Shown: in pieces, positions 42,965-51,450 of the stretch | Layout: every line of letters starts with the position of its first letter | Position numbering within the stretch: the stretch's first letter is position 1 | Assembly: GCA_018798825.1 (NCBI GenBank) | Contig: CP076354.1 | Location: 1,178,001 to 1,242,000 of the forward strand | DNA length: 64,000 nucleotides | Direction: 5' to 3' | From: Ochrobactrum sp. BTU1 | GTDB taxonomy: Bacteria > Pseudomonadota > Alphaproteobacteria > Rhizobiales > Rhizobiaceae | Translations under genes and position numbers: made by a program | Notes under the pieces: generated by a model | What the model was told of the DNA's origin: nothing | Seen by the model: only the letters and a program-made list of their open reading frames with translations | Databases searched by the model: none

Positions 42965-43192
42965 GGAGATTTTTTTACAACCTTGTTGTGCAACTCTTAT
43001 AAGCAGCGTCCTTCACAACGCTGTTACCGGAGATATAATCCTGACGCAGATGAAACGCAACTGTGAAAAATGGCGGAAATGCGGCGCATTTCATCAATTC
43101 GCAACAGCACGATTCAAAAACTGATTTAGTATCAGAACCTTAACAACAGCTATGCTTAACAAAAGCTTTAAAGTCACGGCAGAAATGGGGCA

Positions 43193-43987
43193 TCAGGGTT
43201 GAGGCAGCAGCATATCTGTCTTGCCGGTCATCCAATAGGCTGTAAGCCCTACCCATTCACGCATTGCTACACTAAAGCGCGACAAGGCTTCGTTCGGCGA
43301 TTCAAGATAGATTGAAAGGCCCTGCTTTGGTGGTGTCTTATAATCAACCGGCCATGCAACAACGTCAAAGCCTGCTTTGCGGAAGCACCCGATAGACCGC
43401 GGCATATGATAGGCCGACGTCACCAGAAGCCATGTTTCACCGGGCTTTGGTTCAGCGAGCGCCTTGGAAAACTCCGCATTTTCTACTGTATTGCGGGATT
43501 TGTTCTCAAAAATGAAGCGATCACCTGAAAAGCCCAGATCAGACAACATTGTGCGTGTGCTATCGGCTTCGGGCTTGGCGTCTTCAAAAAAGGCACCGTC
43601 CCCACCGGACACAATGACTTTCGCGTCGGGATAAAGCCGTGCAAGCCGCATCGTCTCAAAAATTCGATCGGCAGCGCTGTTCAATTCAAATCCGGGACGC
43701 CCTGCATTGATGTCACCATTCATATAACCGCCCAGAACCACAATGCCATCAACACGTTTCGGGAGCTCGGTCTGTTTTGCAAAGCGATCTTCCAGCGGCG
43801 CAAGCAACACGGTGCCAAGTGTTGTATAAGCGCTGATAAACAACACCAATACAGCGGCAATTAGCGTTGTAAGCCCGAGTTTTCTAAAGCCGGTCCAGAT
43901 CAGCAAAAGTGCGATCAACAGAAATACGAGGATGATTGTCAGCGGCTGAAAAAACAGCCAGAAAAGCTTGGAAACACTGAAAAACAA
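43193..43987 (-). CDS. YdcF/ElyC-type membrane protein (DUF218)
   Basis: DUF218 proteins of the ElyC type affect envelope carbon-lipid metabolism in E. coli; the reaction is not settled. The 264-residue protein has two N-terminal membrane helices (about 8-28 and 32-56) and a periplasmic DUF218 domain with DGIVVLGGYMN, AKVIVSGGDG, ENKSRNTVENAEFSKAL and LLVTSAYHMPRSIGCFRKAGFDVVAWPVDY. I chose the TTG at 43987 because GGTGGAG lies 6 bases upstream and the protein then starts with the family sequence FFSVSKLFWLFFQP. An ATG at 44050 is in frame but has no ribosome-binding site. Confidence 0.85.
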   Translation of the reverse strand: MFFSVSKLFWLFFQPLTIILVFLLIALLLIWTGFRKLGLTTLIAAVLVLFISAYTTLGTVLLAPLEDRFAKQTELPKRVDGIVVLGGYMNGDINAGRPGFELNSAADRIFETMRLARLYPDAKVIVSGGDGAFFEDAKPEADSTRTMLSDLGFSGDRFIFENKSRNTVENAEFSKALAEPKPGETWLLVTSAYHMPRSIGCFRKAGFDVVAWPVDYKTPPKQGLSIYLESPNEALSRFSVAMREWVGLTAYWMTGKTDMLLPQP

Positions 43988-44172
43988 CGCGATCTCCACC
44001 GATAAGCAGCACGATATAACCCGAACCGAACGAATCCGGTCCTTTGACATAGTTCAATTCGGTGCATCGCGCTTTCCAAAAATCATTCTGATTTTCGTGC
44101 AAGTGCTACAGCCATGCAATCGCATGTGATAGGAATCGGCTCGACTCTTAGTGTCACAGCTCAGGAAATAAC

Positions 44173-45156
44173 ATGCAGAGCAATGCTGAATTGACTGTAA
44201 CGCCCGCAAGCCGTCCGCGCCTGACACGCATTGATATTGCGCGCGGCGTCGCGCTTATTGCGATGGCGATCTATCATTTCGGCTGGGATCTTGAGTTCTT
44301 CGGCTACATGGCACCGGCAACGACAGCACATGGCGGATGGAAGCTCTTTGCGCGCTGCATCGCATCAAGCTTCCTGTTTCTGGTCGGTTTTAGTCTTGTT
44401 CTCGCGCATGGCAGAGCCATCCGCTGGGAAGCAATGGGAAAGCGTCTGTTGCAGATCGGAGCGGCAGCAGCAGCCATTTCCGCTGTGACATACTATATGT
44501 CACCCGATAACTTCATTTTCTTCGGCATTCTGCATCAGATCGCACTGGCAAGCGTGCTGGGTCTACTGTTCTTGCGCCTGCCACCTGTTGTTACACTGAT
44601 CGTGGCAGCTTTCGTCATAACCGCACCGTTTTATGCACAGTCAGATATTTTCAACCAGATGTGGCTTGCATGGATCGGGCTTTCGACAGTCCCGCCTCGC
44701 TCCAACGATTACGTGCCGCTGTTTCCATGGTTTGGCGCCGTGCTGATTGGTATAGCGGCGGCACGTATCTTCAAGCGCTTTAACTGGCTCCCGATACTAT
44801 CCGGCGGCATTAAGCCCGCCTTTCTGCAAAAGCCGCTCACCTCTATCGGTCGCCACAGTCTTGCATTCTATCTGATCCATCAGCCTGTACTGATCGCGCT
44901 TGTCTATCTGTTCTCGCAGATCATGCCGCCAGCACAGCCAGCGCCACGCCAAGCCTTTATGCAATCCTGCGTCGCATCCTGCATTCAGAATGGAAGTGAA
45001 ACGCTATGCACGCAGTTCTGCGGCTGTGTTGTGAGCGAACTCGACAAGGCAAAACTGTTCGACGACGTCTTTAACGGCAAGGCTGACCAGAACAATAACA
45101 GCACGGTTCAGCAGATCGCCGAGATGTGCTCACCAGTGCCGGATAATCAGCCTTAA
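44173..45156 (+). CDS. HGSNAT-like membrane acyltransferase (DUF1624) with Cys-rich tail
   Basis: The 327-residue protein has the DUF1624/heparan-glucosaminide acetyltransferase-like start RLTRIDIARGVALIAMAIYHFGWDL, with the conserved Arg, Asp and His, about seven membrane helices, and HSLAFYLIHQPVLIALVYL near the end. Related proteins move acyl groups across membranes; the substrate here is unknown. The last 55 residues form a hydrophilic tail with seven cysteines (SCVASC, CTQFCGCVVSELDKAKLF, MCSP). The ATG at 44173 has AGGAAA upstream. It ends convergently with the MerR gene, 1 base apart. Confidence 0.85.
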   Translation: MQSNAELTVTPASRPRLTRIDIARGVALIAMAIYHFGWDLEFFGYMAPATTAHGGWKLFARCIASSFLFLVGFSLVLAHGRAIRWEAMGKRLLQIGAAAAAISAVTYYMSPDNFIFFGILHQIALASVLGLLFLRLPPVVTLIVAAFVITAPFYAQSDIFNQMWLAWIGLSTVPPRSNDYVPLFPWFGAVLIGIAAARIFKRFNWLPILSGGIKPAFLQKPLTSIGRHSLAFYLIHQPVLIALVYLFSQIMPPAQPAPRQAFMQSCVASCIQNGSETLCTQFCGCVVSELDKAKLFDDVFNGKADQNNNSTVQQIAEMCSPVPDNQP

Positions 45157-45157
45157 A

Positions 45158-45544
45158 TCAGGTAGAAACACCAAGTTCTGCAAGACGTTCAATGCAGGCT
45201 TCTTCAACCTGATCGAGTTCGGAAAGCGTTTCGTCAATGTCGCGACGCTTCTGGCGAAGATCCGCACGCTTTTCCTCAACGCGCTTCATCAAAAGCTTGA
45301 GCTGGCCGGTTTCACCCGGCGGCTCGCGATACATCTGTACGATTTCGTGTATCTCGGCGATTGAAAAGCCAAGACGCTTTCCACGCATAATCTGCTTCAG
45401 AAGATGCCTATCAGAAGGCCTGAACAAGCGTGTGCGGCCACGCCTTACCGGCGAGATCAGCCCCTCATCCTCATAAAAACGCAATGTCCGGGTCGATATC
45501 CCGAATTCCCGCGTCAGTTCTGTGATCGTATAATATTCGCGCAC
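45158..45544 (-). CDS. MerR-family regulator, LiuR-like
   Basis: The protein has a MerR winged helix (YYTITELTREFGISTRTLRFYEDEGLISPVRRGRTRLFRPSDRHLL) and a C-terminal coiled coil (about 85-120) without the Cys ligands of metal sensors. The sequence RGRTRLFRPSDR and LGFSIAEIHEIVQMYREPPGETGQL resemble LiuR, which controls branched-chain amino acid and isovalerate breakdown. I chose the GTG at 45544; a GTG one codon earlier and a TTG at 45565 are alternatives. A LiuR-like operator lies about 50 bases upstream. No liu genes are in this window. Confidence 0.82.
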   Translation of the reverse strand: MREYYTITELTREFGISTRTLRFYEDEGLISPVRRGRTRLFRPSDRHLLKQIMRGKRLGFSIAEIHEIVQMYREPPGETGQLKLLMKRVEEKRADLRQKRRDIDETLSELDQVEEACIERLAELGVST

Positions 45545-45592
45545 CACAATATTCCAATCTTGCAATATGCAGGCGAATGTTGTGCAACCGCA

Positions 45593-45608
45593 TTTACGTA
45601 AAAGTCAA
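45593..45608 (-). promoter_or_regulatory. LiuR-like operator upstream of the MerR gene
   Basis: On the minus strand TTGACTTTTACGTAAA (45608-45593) closely resembles the partly palindromic LiuR site of proteobacteria as I remember it (TTGACGTTTACGTCAA-like). It lies 49 bases before the chosen start, a position fitting autoregulation, and in the divergent region shared with the gene at 45734. Confidence 0.5.
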
Positions 45609-45733
45609 TATTAAACCGTCACAATCCCGCACATTGGCTAATACAAGCCACTACATTTAACGTATGACCTTGCCATCATAGTGCCACCCATGCGTTATGA
45701 AATGACAATAGGATCAATAACTGACGGCGATTC

Positions 45734-46099
45734 ATGCGGCGCTCTATCAAATTTACCCTTATTGGACTGGTTATCGTTGCGCTTGCCGGGGCAACTCCCT
45801 TTGCCGTCGAACCAATCGTCCAAAAGATCGGCGAAGGCTCAATCCGTCAACTGGCAAAAGATGGCAATTTCTGCACAACTGAGAATTGCGAAGAAGGTAT
45901 AAACTATGCCATTGGCTTCCTCGAAACCAATTACGGTCTCTCACCGCAGAACGTAAAATGGTGCATGGGCGTCGATGTCATCGCTCATTATGAATTGCCA
46001 TTTGCGAACGGGCTGAAAAAAGCAATAACCGATCGCATGTATCAGCGCTGCGGCGACCCTAATCAGGACGAACCTGTCGGCAACTACACGGCAGAATAG
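45734..46099 (+). CDS. Secreted or membrane-anchored Cys-containing protein, unknown
   Basis: I do not recognise this 121-residue protein. It has an N-terminal hydrophobic segment (about residues 6-24, FTLIGLVIVALAGATPFAV), likely a signal peptide or anchor, then a mature part with four cysteines (NFCTTENCEEG, KWCMGVD, QRCGDP) that could form two disulfides in the periplasm. A VanZ-like gene follows 14 bases later, suggesting cotranscription. It is divergent from the MerR gene. Confidence 0.7.
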   Translation: MRRSIKFTLIGLVIVALAGATPFAVEPIVQKIGEGSIRQLAKDGNFCTTENCEEGINYAIGFLETNYGLSPQNVKWCMGVDVIAHYELPFANGLKKAITDRMYQRCGDPNQDEPVGNYTAE

Positions 46100-46113
46100 A
46101 AGGCCTTTACTTA

Positions 46114-46467
46114 ATGACGCGACTTTTGCGTATCGCTGCCTGGTCGATTCTGGTTTTAATCCTCGTGGTAACGATCAGCCCAATCCAGTTCCGTCCGATC
46201 ACCGGCGAGCCTGCTGATCTGGAACGTTTTGCTGCTTTTTTTCTTGTCGGTTTTCTCTTTGCACTGGCCTACCCACGCCAATGGCTGGCAGTCCTGTTAC
46301 TTACGGTCGGGTGCGCTGGCATGTTTGAGCTGCTTCAGCGGCTCGCACCCGGACGGCACGGCGAATTTGCCGATTTCCTTTTCAAAGCGGTTGGTGCCCT
46401 TGCGGGCGTTTGTATAGGCCGAGGCTTGAGCCTCTTGCCTTTCTTTGAAAGCAGATTGAAGAGGTAA
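46114..46467 (+). CDS. VanZ-like small membrane protein
   Basis: The 117-residue protein has about four hydrophobic segments and the family residues in TISPIQFRPITGEPADLERFAAFFLVGFLFALAYP and ELLQRLAPGRHGEFADFLFKAVGALAGVCIG. VanZ-like proteins give teicoplanin tolerance in enterococci, but the chromosomal homologues of proteobacteria have no settled function. It is 14 bases downstream of the Cys-containing protein. Confidence 0.78.
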   Translation: MTRLLRIAAWSILVLILVVTISPIQFRPITGEPADLERFAAFFLVGFLFALAYPRQWLAVLLLTVGCAGMFELLQRLAPGRHGEFADFLFKAVGALAGVCIGRGLSLLPFFESRLKR

Positions 46468-46540
46468 AATCTCTTTCCTCTAATGGAACCAATTGGTTGT
46501 CGGTACGTTTTATCCGCATCAATTCCAATGGAGGTTTCAA

Positions 46541-46861
46541 ATGGCCGACAATAAGACTGCTAGCGACGTTCAACAGGCTCTGGAACAGCAGATTTCTGAT
46601 CTTCGTGGTGAACTGAAGCGCCTGTCGAAATCCTTGGCATCCCGCTCAAGCGATCTGAGGGATTCTGCGGAAGACGCGTTTGATGATGCATCCGGACGTT
46701 TTCGCCACGCGGCAGAGGTTGTTCGTGAGCGTGGTCAGGCTGTCGCGGAAACAGTCAAGGAAAACCCTGGCACGGCAACGACGCTTTTCGGCACCGCAGG
46801 TGTACTCGGAATTTTGATCGGCGTTGCAATTGGTTGCGTGATCTCCTCCGATCGCCGCTGA
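46541..46861 (+). CDS. DUF883/ElaB-YqjD-like membrane-anchored protein
   Basis: The 106-residue protein has a long helical, probably coiled-coil body (about 8-70, with LEQQISDLRGELKRLSKSLASRSSDL) and a C-terminal membrane anchor (about 84-102, TTLFGTAGVLGILIGVAIGCVI) followed by a short basic end. In E. coli, related ElaB and YqjD are tail-anchored proteins linked to stationary-phase ribosomes and membranes. The ATG at 46541 has GGAGG 8 bases upstream, which decides the start. A terminator follows. Confidence 0.85.
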   Translation: MADNKTASDVQQALEQQISDLRGELKRLSKSLASRSSDLRDSAEDAFDDASGRFRHAAEVVRERGQAVAETVKENPGTATTLFGTAGVLGILIGVAIGCVISSDRR

Positions 46862-46881
46862 TCAAAAAAATCCTCCCGACT

Positions 46882-46910
46882 AACCCGCGCCCTCCCAGCG
46901 CGGGTTTTTC
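46882..46910 (+). terminator. Rho-independent terminator after the DUF883 gene
   Basis: ACCCGCGC pairs with GCGCGGGT around a short CCTCCCA-type loop, followed by TTTTTC. It begins about 20 bases after the stop codon at 46861. Confidence 0.88.
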
Positions 46911-47000
46911 TATGGGCTTTACCTGCTTGTACAAGACTGCTACTCGAAGCCATTGGCAATCTGCCACCGGTCGCAGCCTACCCGGTCAAAACAAGGACAA

Positions 47001-47054
47001 ACGCTTGATATGCAAGCGTGAAGACTGCACCGTGGCTTTTAAAAAGGCACGCAA
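47001..47054 (+). promoter_or_regulatory. Structured leader before queF
   Basis: Two hairpins lie directly before the queF ATG: ACGCTTG/CAAGCGT (7 bp, 5-nt loop, 47001-47019) and CGTG-CTTTT/AAAAG-CACG (47031-47051). The only Shine-Dalgarno-like sequence, AAAAAGG, is inside the second stem, so initiation could be controlled by folding. The pattern does not match the preQ1-I consensus I know. Confidence 0.4.
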
Positions 47055-47522
47055 ATGTCTGAAAAGACAATATATTCCGATCTCAAACAACTCGGATCGA
47101 ACAGCACGATACCGCAATCTCCGGAAGAGGCCGTTCTTGAAAGGGTCGCAAACCCGCAAGCAGGAACGCCGTACTGCGTTCGCTTCACAGCACCAGAATT
47201 CACCTCTTTATGTCCTATGACCGGACAGCCGGATTTCGCTCACCTGATGATCGATTACGTTCCGGGCAAGTGGCTGGTTGAAAGCAAGTCGCTCAAGCTT
47301 TTCCTGTTCTCATTCCGCAATCATGGTGCTTTCCATGAAGACTGCACGGTCACAATCGGCAAGCGACTTGTTGAACTGTTGGACCCGGAATGGCTGCGCA
47401 TTGGCGGCTATTGGTATCCGCGTGGCGGCATCCCGATTGATGTGTTTTATCAGACGGGCGAAACACCAAAGAATGTCTGGATTCCTGAACAGTCTGTACC
47501 CAATTATCGCGGTCGCGGTTGA
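47055..47522 (+). CDS. queF: NADPH-dependent 7-cyano-7-deazaguanine reductase QueF
   Basis: QueF reduces the nitrile of preQ0 to the amine preQ1 in queuosine tRNA modification. The 155-residue unimodular form shows the thioimide-forming Cys53 and Asp60 in [11 protein letters not shown], and the QueF motif ESKSLK (residues 76-81) that binds NADPH. The NHGAFHEDC segment and the late [14 protein letters not shown], also conserved, are present. No other queuosine genes are adjacent. The start is the ATG at 47055; its ribosome-binding site lies within a hairpin. Confidence 0.97.
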   Translation: MSEKTIYSDLKQLGSNSTIPQSPEEAVLERVANPQAGTPYCVRFTAPEFTSLCPMTGQPDFAHLMIDYVPGKWLVESKSLKLFLFSFRNHGAFHEDCTVTIGKRLVELLDPEWLRIGGYWYPRGGIPIDVFYQTGETPKNVWIPEQSVPNYRGRG

Positions 47523-47614
47523 TCACAAATCTCTGTAACTATTGCCGCTAGAAGTCACGATGCTTATTATTAAATCCCGTGATTGGCATCATTTTGAAAC
47601 CGGAAACGCTCCAG

Positions 47615-47782
47615 ATGAACAAAGTTGTCCTACTGATCTCGCTGGCCGTTCTCTCCGGCTGTGGTGCCGGAAAAGCGGCAATGGATGCAGGCAAAGGCTT
47701 TGATCGATTCGCCTGCATGTCTCGTAACATGAAGGGCGAGACGCCCTGCCCGCAACCCGACAGCCCGAACCAAAATCCATAA
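47615..47782 (+). CDS. Small putative lipoprotein
   Basis: The 55-residue product starts MNKVVLLISLAVLSGC, a short lipoprotein signal with lipobox LSGC (Cys16). The mature part is about 40 residues with two more cysteines (ACMSR, TPCPQP) and a Pro/Asn-rich end. It starts at the ATG at 47615 with a modest CGGAAA upstream. It lies 17 bases before the DUF924 gene, so the two may be cotranscribed. No function can be given. Confidence 0.65.
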   Translation: MNKVVLLISLAVLSGCGAGKAAMDAGKGFDRFACMSRNMKGETPCPQPDSPNQNP

Positions 47783-47799
47783 CCCGAAAAGAGGCAGTA

Positions 47800-48342
47800 A
47801 TGGCCATTCAACCCCAAGACGTCCTCGATTTCTGGTTTTCTGCAAAGATGCGCGAAAACTGGTTCAGCAAAAGCGATGACATCGATGCGGAAATTCGCGA
47901 AAAATTTCTGGCAGCTTATGAAGATGGTCGCGCAGACAAGCTGGAAGACTGGAAACAGCAGCCGGAAAGTGCACTCGCGCTGACTATCCTGTTCGACCAA
48001 TTCCCACGTAATATGTTCCGCAGCTCTCCACGCTCATTTGAAAGCGACGGTCTCGCCCGTGACGTTGCAGCGCAGGCGCTTGATCATGACTTCGACCGCA
48101 AACTTTCAGCTGAGCAGCGTCAGTTCTTCTACCTGCCATTCATGCATAGCGAGCATCTCAGCGACCAGAAACGCTGTGTCGATCTTTACGAAAAACTGGG
48201 TGATGATTTCTCGTTGGGCTTTGCCCGCCAGCATCACGATATTATCGAGCGTTTTGGTCGTTTCCCGCACCGTAACAAGGTTCTGGGTCGCGAAACGACC
48301 AGCGAGGAAGCCGAATTCCTCAAGGAACATGCTGGTTTTTAA
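47800..48342 (+). CDS. DUF924 family protein
   Basis: The 180-residue, mostly helical, soluble protein belongs to a widespread family with VLDFWFSAKMRENWFSKSDDID at the start, the conserved ALTILFDQFPRNMFR and a FFYLPFMHSEHL segment. The fold resembles TPR-like helical repeats, but no activity is established. It ends convergently with the PccR gene, 3 bases apart. Confidence 0.88.
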   Translation: MAIQPQDVLDFWFSAKMRENWFSKSDDIDAEIREKFLAAYEDGRADKLEDWKQQPESALALTILFDQFPRNMFRSSPRSFESDGLARDVAAQALDHDFDRKLSAEQRQFFYLPFMHSEHLSDQKRCVDLYEKLGDDFSLGFARQHHDIIERFGRFPHRNKVLGRETTSEEAEFLKEHAGF

Positions 48343-48345
48343 TCG

Positions 48346-49758
48346 CTAAAGAAGTTTGTAAGGCAAGATACCACGGCGGTCGTGATCGACCGCCAGTCTG
48401 CTTTTCAAAGGCGGGACCGCACGCTGCACACATTCAGCTCGGTCGCAGATACGGCAGGAAACACCAATCGGATCAAATGCCGAGCGTGTCGCAATATCCA
48501 GCCCATCCGCATAGACAAAATCCTGCGCGTGTGTGACTTCACATCCCAAAGCGATAGCATAACGACGCTGTGGTGCGTGAAACCCGCCCTCGCTCTTGGT
48601 TAGCTCGGTGGCAACGCAGAGATAGCGCGCACCATCCGGCGTTTCCGCAAGCTGCCGGATAATTCGCCCAGGCGTCTCGAATGCCTGATGAACATTCCAC
48701 AACGGACATGCCGCGCCATAACGCGCAAATTGCAGCTTGGCGGCACTGTGCCGCTTGGTAATGTTTCCGGCACGGTCGATCCGCGCAAAGAACACCGGCA
48801 CGCCGCGCTGGCCGGAGCGCTGCAAAGTGCTCAACCGATGCGCAACCTGTTCCAGACTTGCCCCAAAGCGCGAGGCGAGCAATTCAAGATCATGCCGCAG
48901 CTCTTTGGCCGCTGAAAGAAACGTCTGATAAGGTAAGACCAGCGCACCAGCGAAATAATTGCGTAAGCCGATTTTGCAAATCTCGACCGCTTCCAATGAA
49001 CGAAAGTCCGCACGCTTAGCAATTGCTGTCACAAGCTCTTCCATCTCCAGTTCGGCAATCTGAAACGCTATTTGGAAATTACGGGTCGACGCTGGCGAAT
49101 AGGGATTAAGATAAAGGACACGAGCAATTGGATCGAAGCGACGCAGAATAGCTTCATCGGGATCAGCGCGTGCAACGCGTACCCGATGATGACTTTCCAT
49201 ATATTGCGGAAGTGCGACACCAATATCGCGTGATGGTATCTTCAGCTCATCGGCCAGCTTTTCCGCCGCAATATCAAGCTCATGAACATAGTTATCGATA
49301 AAATGAAAGAAGTCGCGCACTTCTTCATAAGGTGCTGGCTCGGCGGCTGACGGCGCGCGCCCAAGCTGATTATCAAGGCTCGCAAGCTGCTCACTGTTGC
49401 GCCGATAGGCCTGATGACAAGCTATCAACGCATGAGCCAAACCCGGCGCATTTTGCGTGATGAGCTTCAGCTCTTGCAAATTCGGCTTGTAATTGTCGAA
49501 CACCGGATCGGCCAGCGCCTCGGATACTGCCGATAACAGCCGATCATCATCACCAAGCGAAATCGCACCAATGTCGATCTGATAATTCTCAGCCAAAGCC
49601 AGCAGAACAGCTGCCGAAACCGGACGCTGATTGTTCTCGATCTGGTTCAGATAACTCGTTGAAACACCTAAGCGTTCAGCAAAGCCCGACTGTGTCGTCT
49701 TATGCTGCTCACGTATTTCGCGGATCTTCCTGCCGACATAGAGTTTTTTCGGTGCCAT
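48346..49758 (-). CDS. pccR: Short-chain acyl-CoA regulator (PccR/ScfR family)
   Basis: The 470-residue protein has an XRE-type helix-turn-helix (IREIREQHKTTQSGFAERLGVSTSYLNQIENNQRP, about 10-45), a central IrrE/ImmA-like DUF955 region and a C-terminal DUF2083 domain with the Cys pattern CRICDRAECVQR. In Rhodobacter the homologue PccR controls propionyl-CoA carboxylase and methylmalonyl-CoA mutase, and the same genes lie divergently here. I chose the ATG at 49758; upstream in-frame sequence is TTTGCAAA-type operator repeats, not coding. The ImmA-type HExxH motif is not seen (ELEMEELV at its place), so protease activity is unlikely. Confidence 0.9.
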   Translation of the reverse strand: MAPKKLYVGRKIREIREQHKTTQSGFAERLGVSTSYLNQIENNQRPVSAAVLLALAENYQIDIGAISLGDDDRLLSAVSEALADPVFDNYKPNLQELKLITQNAPGLAHALIACHQAYRRNSEQLASLDNQLGRAPSAAEPAPYEEVRDFFHFIDNYVHELDIAAEKLADELKIPSRDIGVALPQYMESHHRVRVARADPDEAILRRFDPIARVLYLNPYSPASTRNFQIAFQIAELEMEELVTAIAKRADFRSLEAVEICKIGLRNYFAGALVLPYQTFLSAAKELRHDLELLASRFGASLEQVAHRLSTLQRSGQRGVPVFFARIDRAGNITKRHSAAKLQFARYGAACPLWNVHQAFETPGRIIRQLAETPDGARYLCVATELTKSEGGFHAPQRRYAIALGCEVTHAQDFVYADGLDIATRSAFDPIGVSCRICDRAECVQRAVPPLKSRLAVDHDRRGILPYKLL

Positions 49759-49759
49759 A

Positions 49760-49789
49760 TTTGCAACTTTGCATTTCGCTATTTGCAAA
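49760..49789. promoter_or_regulatory. TTTGCAAA-type operator cluster for PccR
   Basis: Three copies of the half-site appear in the pccR-pccB divergent region: TTTGCAAC (49760-49767), TTTGCATT (49768-49775) and the exact TTTGCAAA (49782-49789). TTTGCAAA repeats are the reported PccR target in Rhodobacter. Their place right at the pccR start suggests autoregulation as well as control of pccB. Confidence 0.7.
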
Positions 49790-49897
49790 TTTATAAATTA
49801 CACAGCCACACCTTTTCAAGCTTTCAGAATGCGGCATACTGGCTCTAATCATTGAGACAACAACCCGCAATTTCACAGCTTTCCAAAGGCATAGCGA

Positions 49898-51430
49898 ATG
49901 CAGGAACTTCTCGAACAGCTTGAAGCCCGTCGCGCCGAAGCCCGTCTTGGCGGCGGACAAAAACGTATCGACGCGCAACACGGCAAAGGCAAGCTCACCG
50001 CCCGCGAAAGAATCGAAGTGCTTCTCGACGAAGGTTCGTTCGAAGAGTTCGATATGTATGTCACGCATCGCTGTACCGATTTCGGCATGGAAAAACAGAA
50101 AGTGGCAGGTGACGGCGTTGTGACCGGCTGGGGCACGATCAACGGTCGGCAGGTCTATGTCTTCAGTCAGGATTTCACTGTTCTTGGTGGCTCTCTGTCT
50201 GAGACGCACGCACAGAAAATCTGCAAGATCATGGATATGGCCATGCAGAATGGTGCTCCTGTGATCGGCCTCAACGATTCTGGCGGTGCACGCATTCAGG
50301 AAGGCGTCGCTTCGCTTGCAGGCTATGCCGATGTGTTCAAACGCAATGCCGATGCATCGGGTGTTATTCCGCAGATTTCTGTGATCATGGGACCATGCGC
50401 CGGTGGCGCGGTCTATTCGCCCGCTATGACCGACTTCATCTTCATGGTGCGCGATAGTTCCTACATGTTCGTGACCGGCCCTGATGTGGTCAAAACCGTC
50501 ACCAATGAAATCGTTACGGCGGAAGAACTCGGCGGCGCTTCGACCCACACGAAGAAATCTTCTGTTGCCGATGGCGCCTTTGAAAACGACATCGAGGCAC
50601 TGGAACAGATACGCATTCTGTTTGACTTCCTGCCGCTCAACAATCGGGAAAAGCCACCCACTCGCCCTGTCTTCGATGATCCGGCGCGTCTTGAAATGCG
50701 GCTTGATACGCTGATCCCGGATAGCGCCAACAAGCCTTACGACATGAAGGAGCTGATCCTCGCGCTTGCCGATGAAGGCGATTTCTTCGAAATTCAGGAA
50801 GCTTTCTCCAAAAACATCATCACCGGCTTCATCCGCATGGAAGGCCAGACAATCGGTGTGGTCGCCAATCAGCCGATGGTATTGGCTGGTTGTCTCGATA
50901 TTGATTCATCGCGCAAGGCTGCGCGGTTCGTGCGTTTCTGCGATGCTTTCAGCATTCCGATCCTCACGCTGGTGGATGTTCCTGGCTTCCTCCCCGGCAC
51001 CGCACAGGAATATGGCGGTGTCATCAAGCACGGCGCGAAACTACTCTTCGCATATTCACAAGCGACCGTCCCAATGGTCACACTTATTACCCGCAAGGCC
51101 TATGGCGGCGCATATGACGTGATGGCATCAAAACATATCGGCGCCGACATCAATTATGCATGGCCGACTGCCGAAATCGCCGTGATGGGTGCCAAGGGCG
51201 CTACCGAAATTCTTTACCGCTCAGAACTAGGCGATACGGAAAAGATCGCCGCCCGCACCAAGGAATATGAAGAGCGTTTCGCCAATCCTTTCGTTGCTGC
51301 CGAACGCGGCTTTATCGACGAAGTGATCATGCCGCATTCTTCCCGCCGCCGTATCGCCCGTGCGTTTTCTGCGCTTCGTAACAAAAGCCAGAACACGCCA
51401 TGGAAGAAACACGACACTATTCCGCTCTGA
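49898..51430 (+). CDS. pccB: Propionyl-CoA carboxylase beta (carboxyltransferase) subunit
   Basis: PccB transfers the carboxyl group from biotin to propionyl-CoA, giving methylmalonyl-CoA. The 510-residue crotonase-fold protein has [44 protein letters not shown], the oxyanion segments [13 protein letters not shown] and [12 protein letters not shown], and in the second half [28 protein letters not shown] with [11 protein letters not shown]. Length is normal. It is the first gene of pccB-pccA-mcm, 20 bases upstream of pccA, and is divergent from its likely regulator. Confidence 0.97.
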   Translation: MQELLEQLEARRAEARLGGGQKRIDAQHGKGKLTARERIEVLLDEGSFEEFDMYVTHRCTDFGMEKQKVAGDGVVTGWGTINGRQVYVFSQDFTVLGGSLSETHAQKICKIMDMAMQNGAPVIGLNDSGGARIQEGVASLAGYADVFKRNADASGVIPQISVIMGPCAGGAVYSPAMTDFIFMVRDSSYMFVTGPDVVKTVTNEIVTAEELGGASTHTKKSSVADGAFENDIEALEQIRILFDFLPLNNREKPPTRPVFDDPARLEMRLDTLIPDSANKPYDMKELILALADEGDFFEIQEAFSKNIITGFIRMEGQTIGVVANQPMVLAGCLDIDSSRKAARFVRFCDAFSIPILTLVDVPGFLPGTAQEYGGVIKHGAKLLFAYSQATVPMVTLITRKAYGGAYDVMASKHIGADINYAWPTAEIAVMGAKGATEILYRSELGDTEKIAARTKEYEERFANPFVAAERGFIDEVIMPHSSRRRIARAFSALRNKSQNTPWKKHDTIPL

Positions 51431-51450
51431 TAGCCACGGGTACGATACAG

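Noticed and set aside
47001..47054. preQ1-I riboswitch before queF
   Set aside because: The characteristic loop and A-rich tail of preQ1-I are not present. Only unassigned hairpins are claimed.
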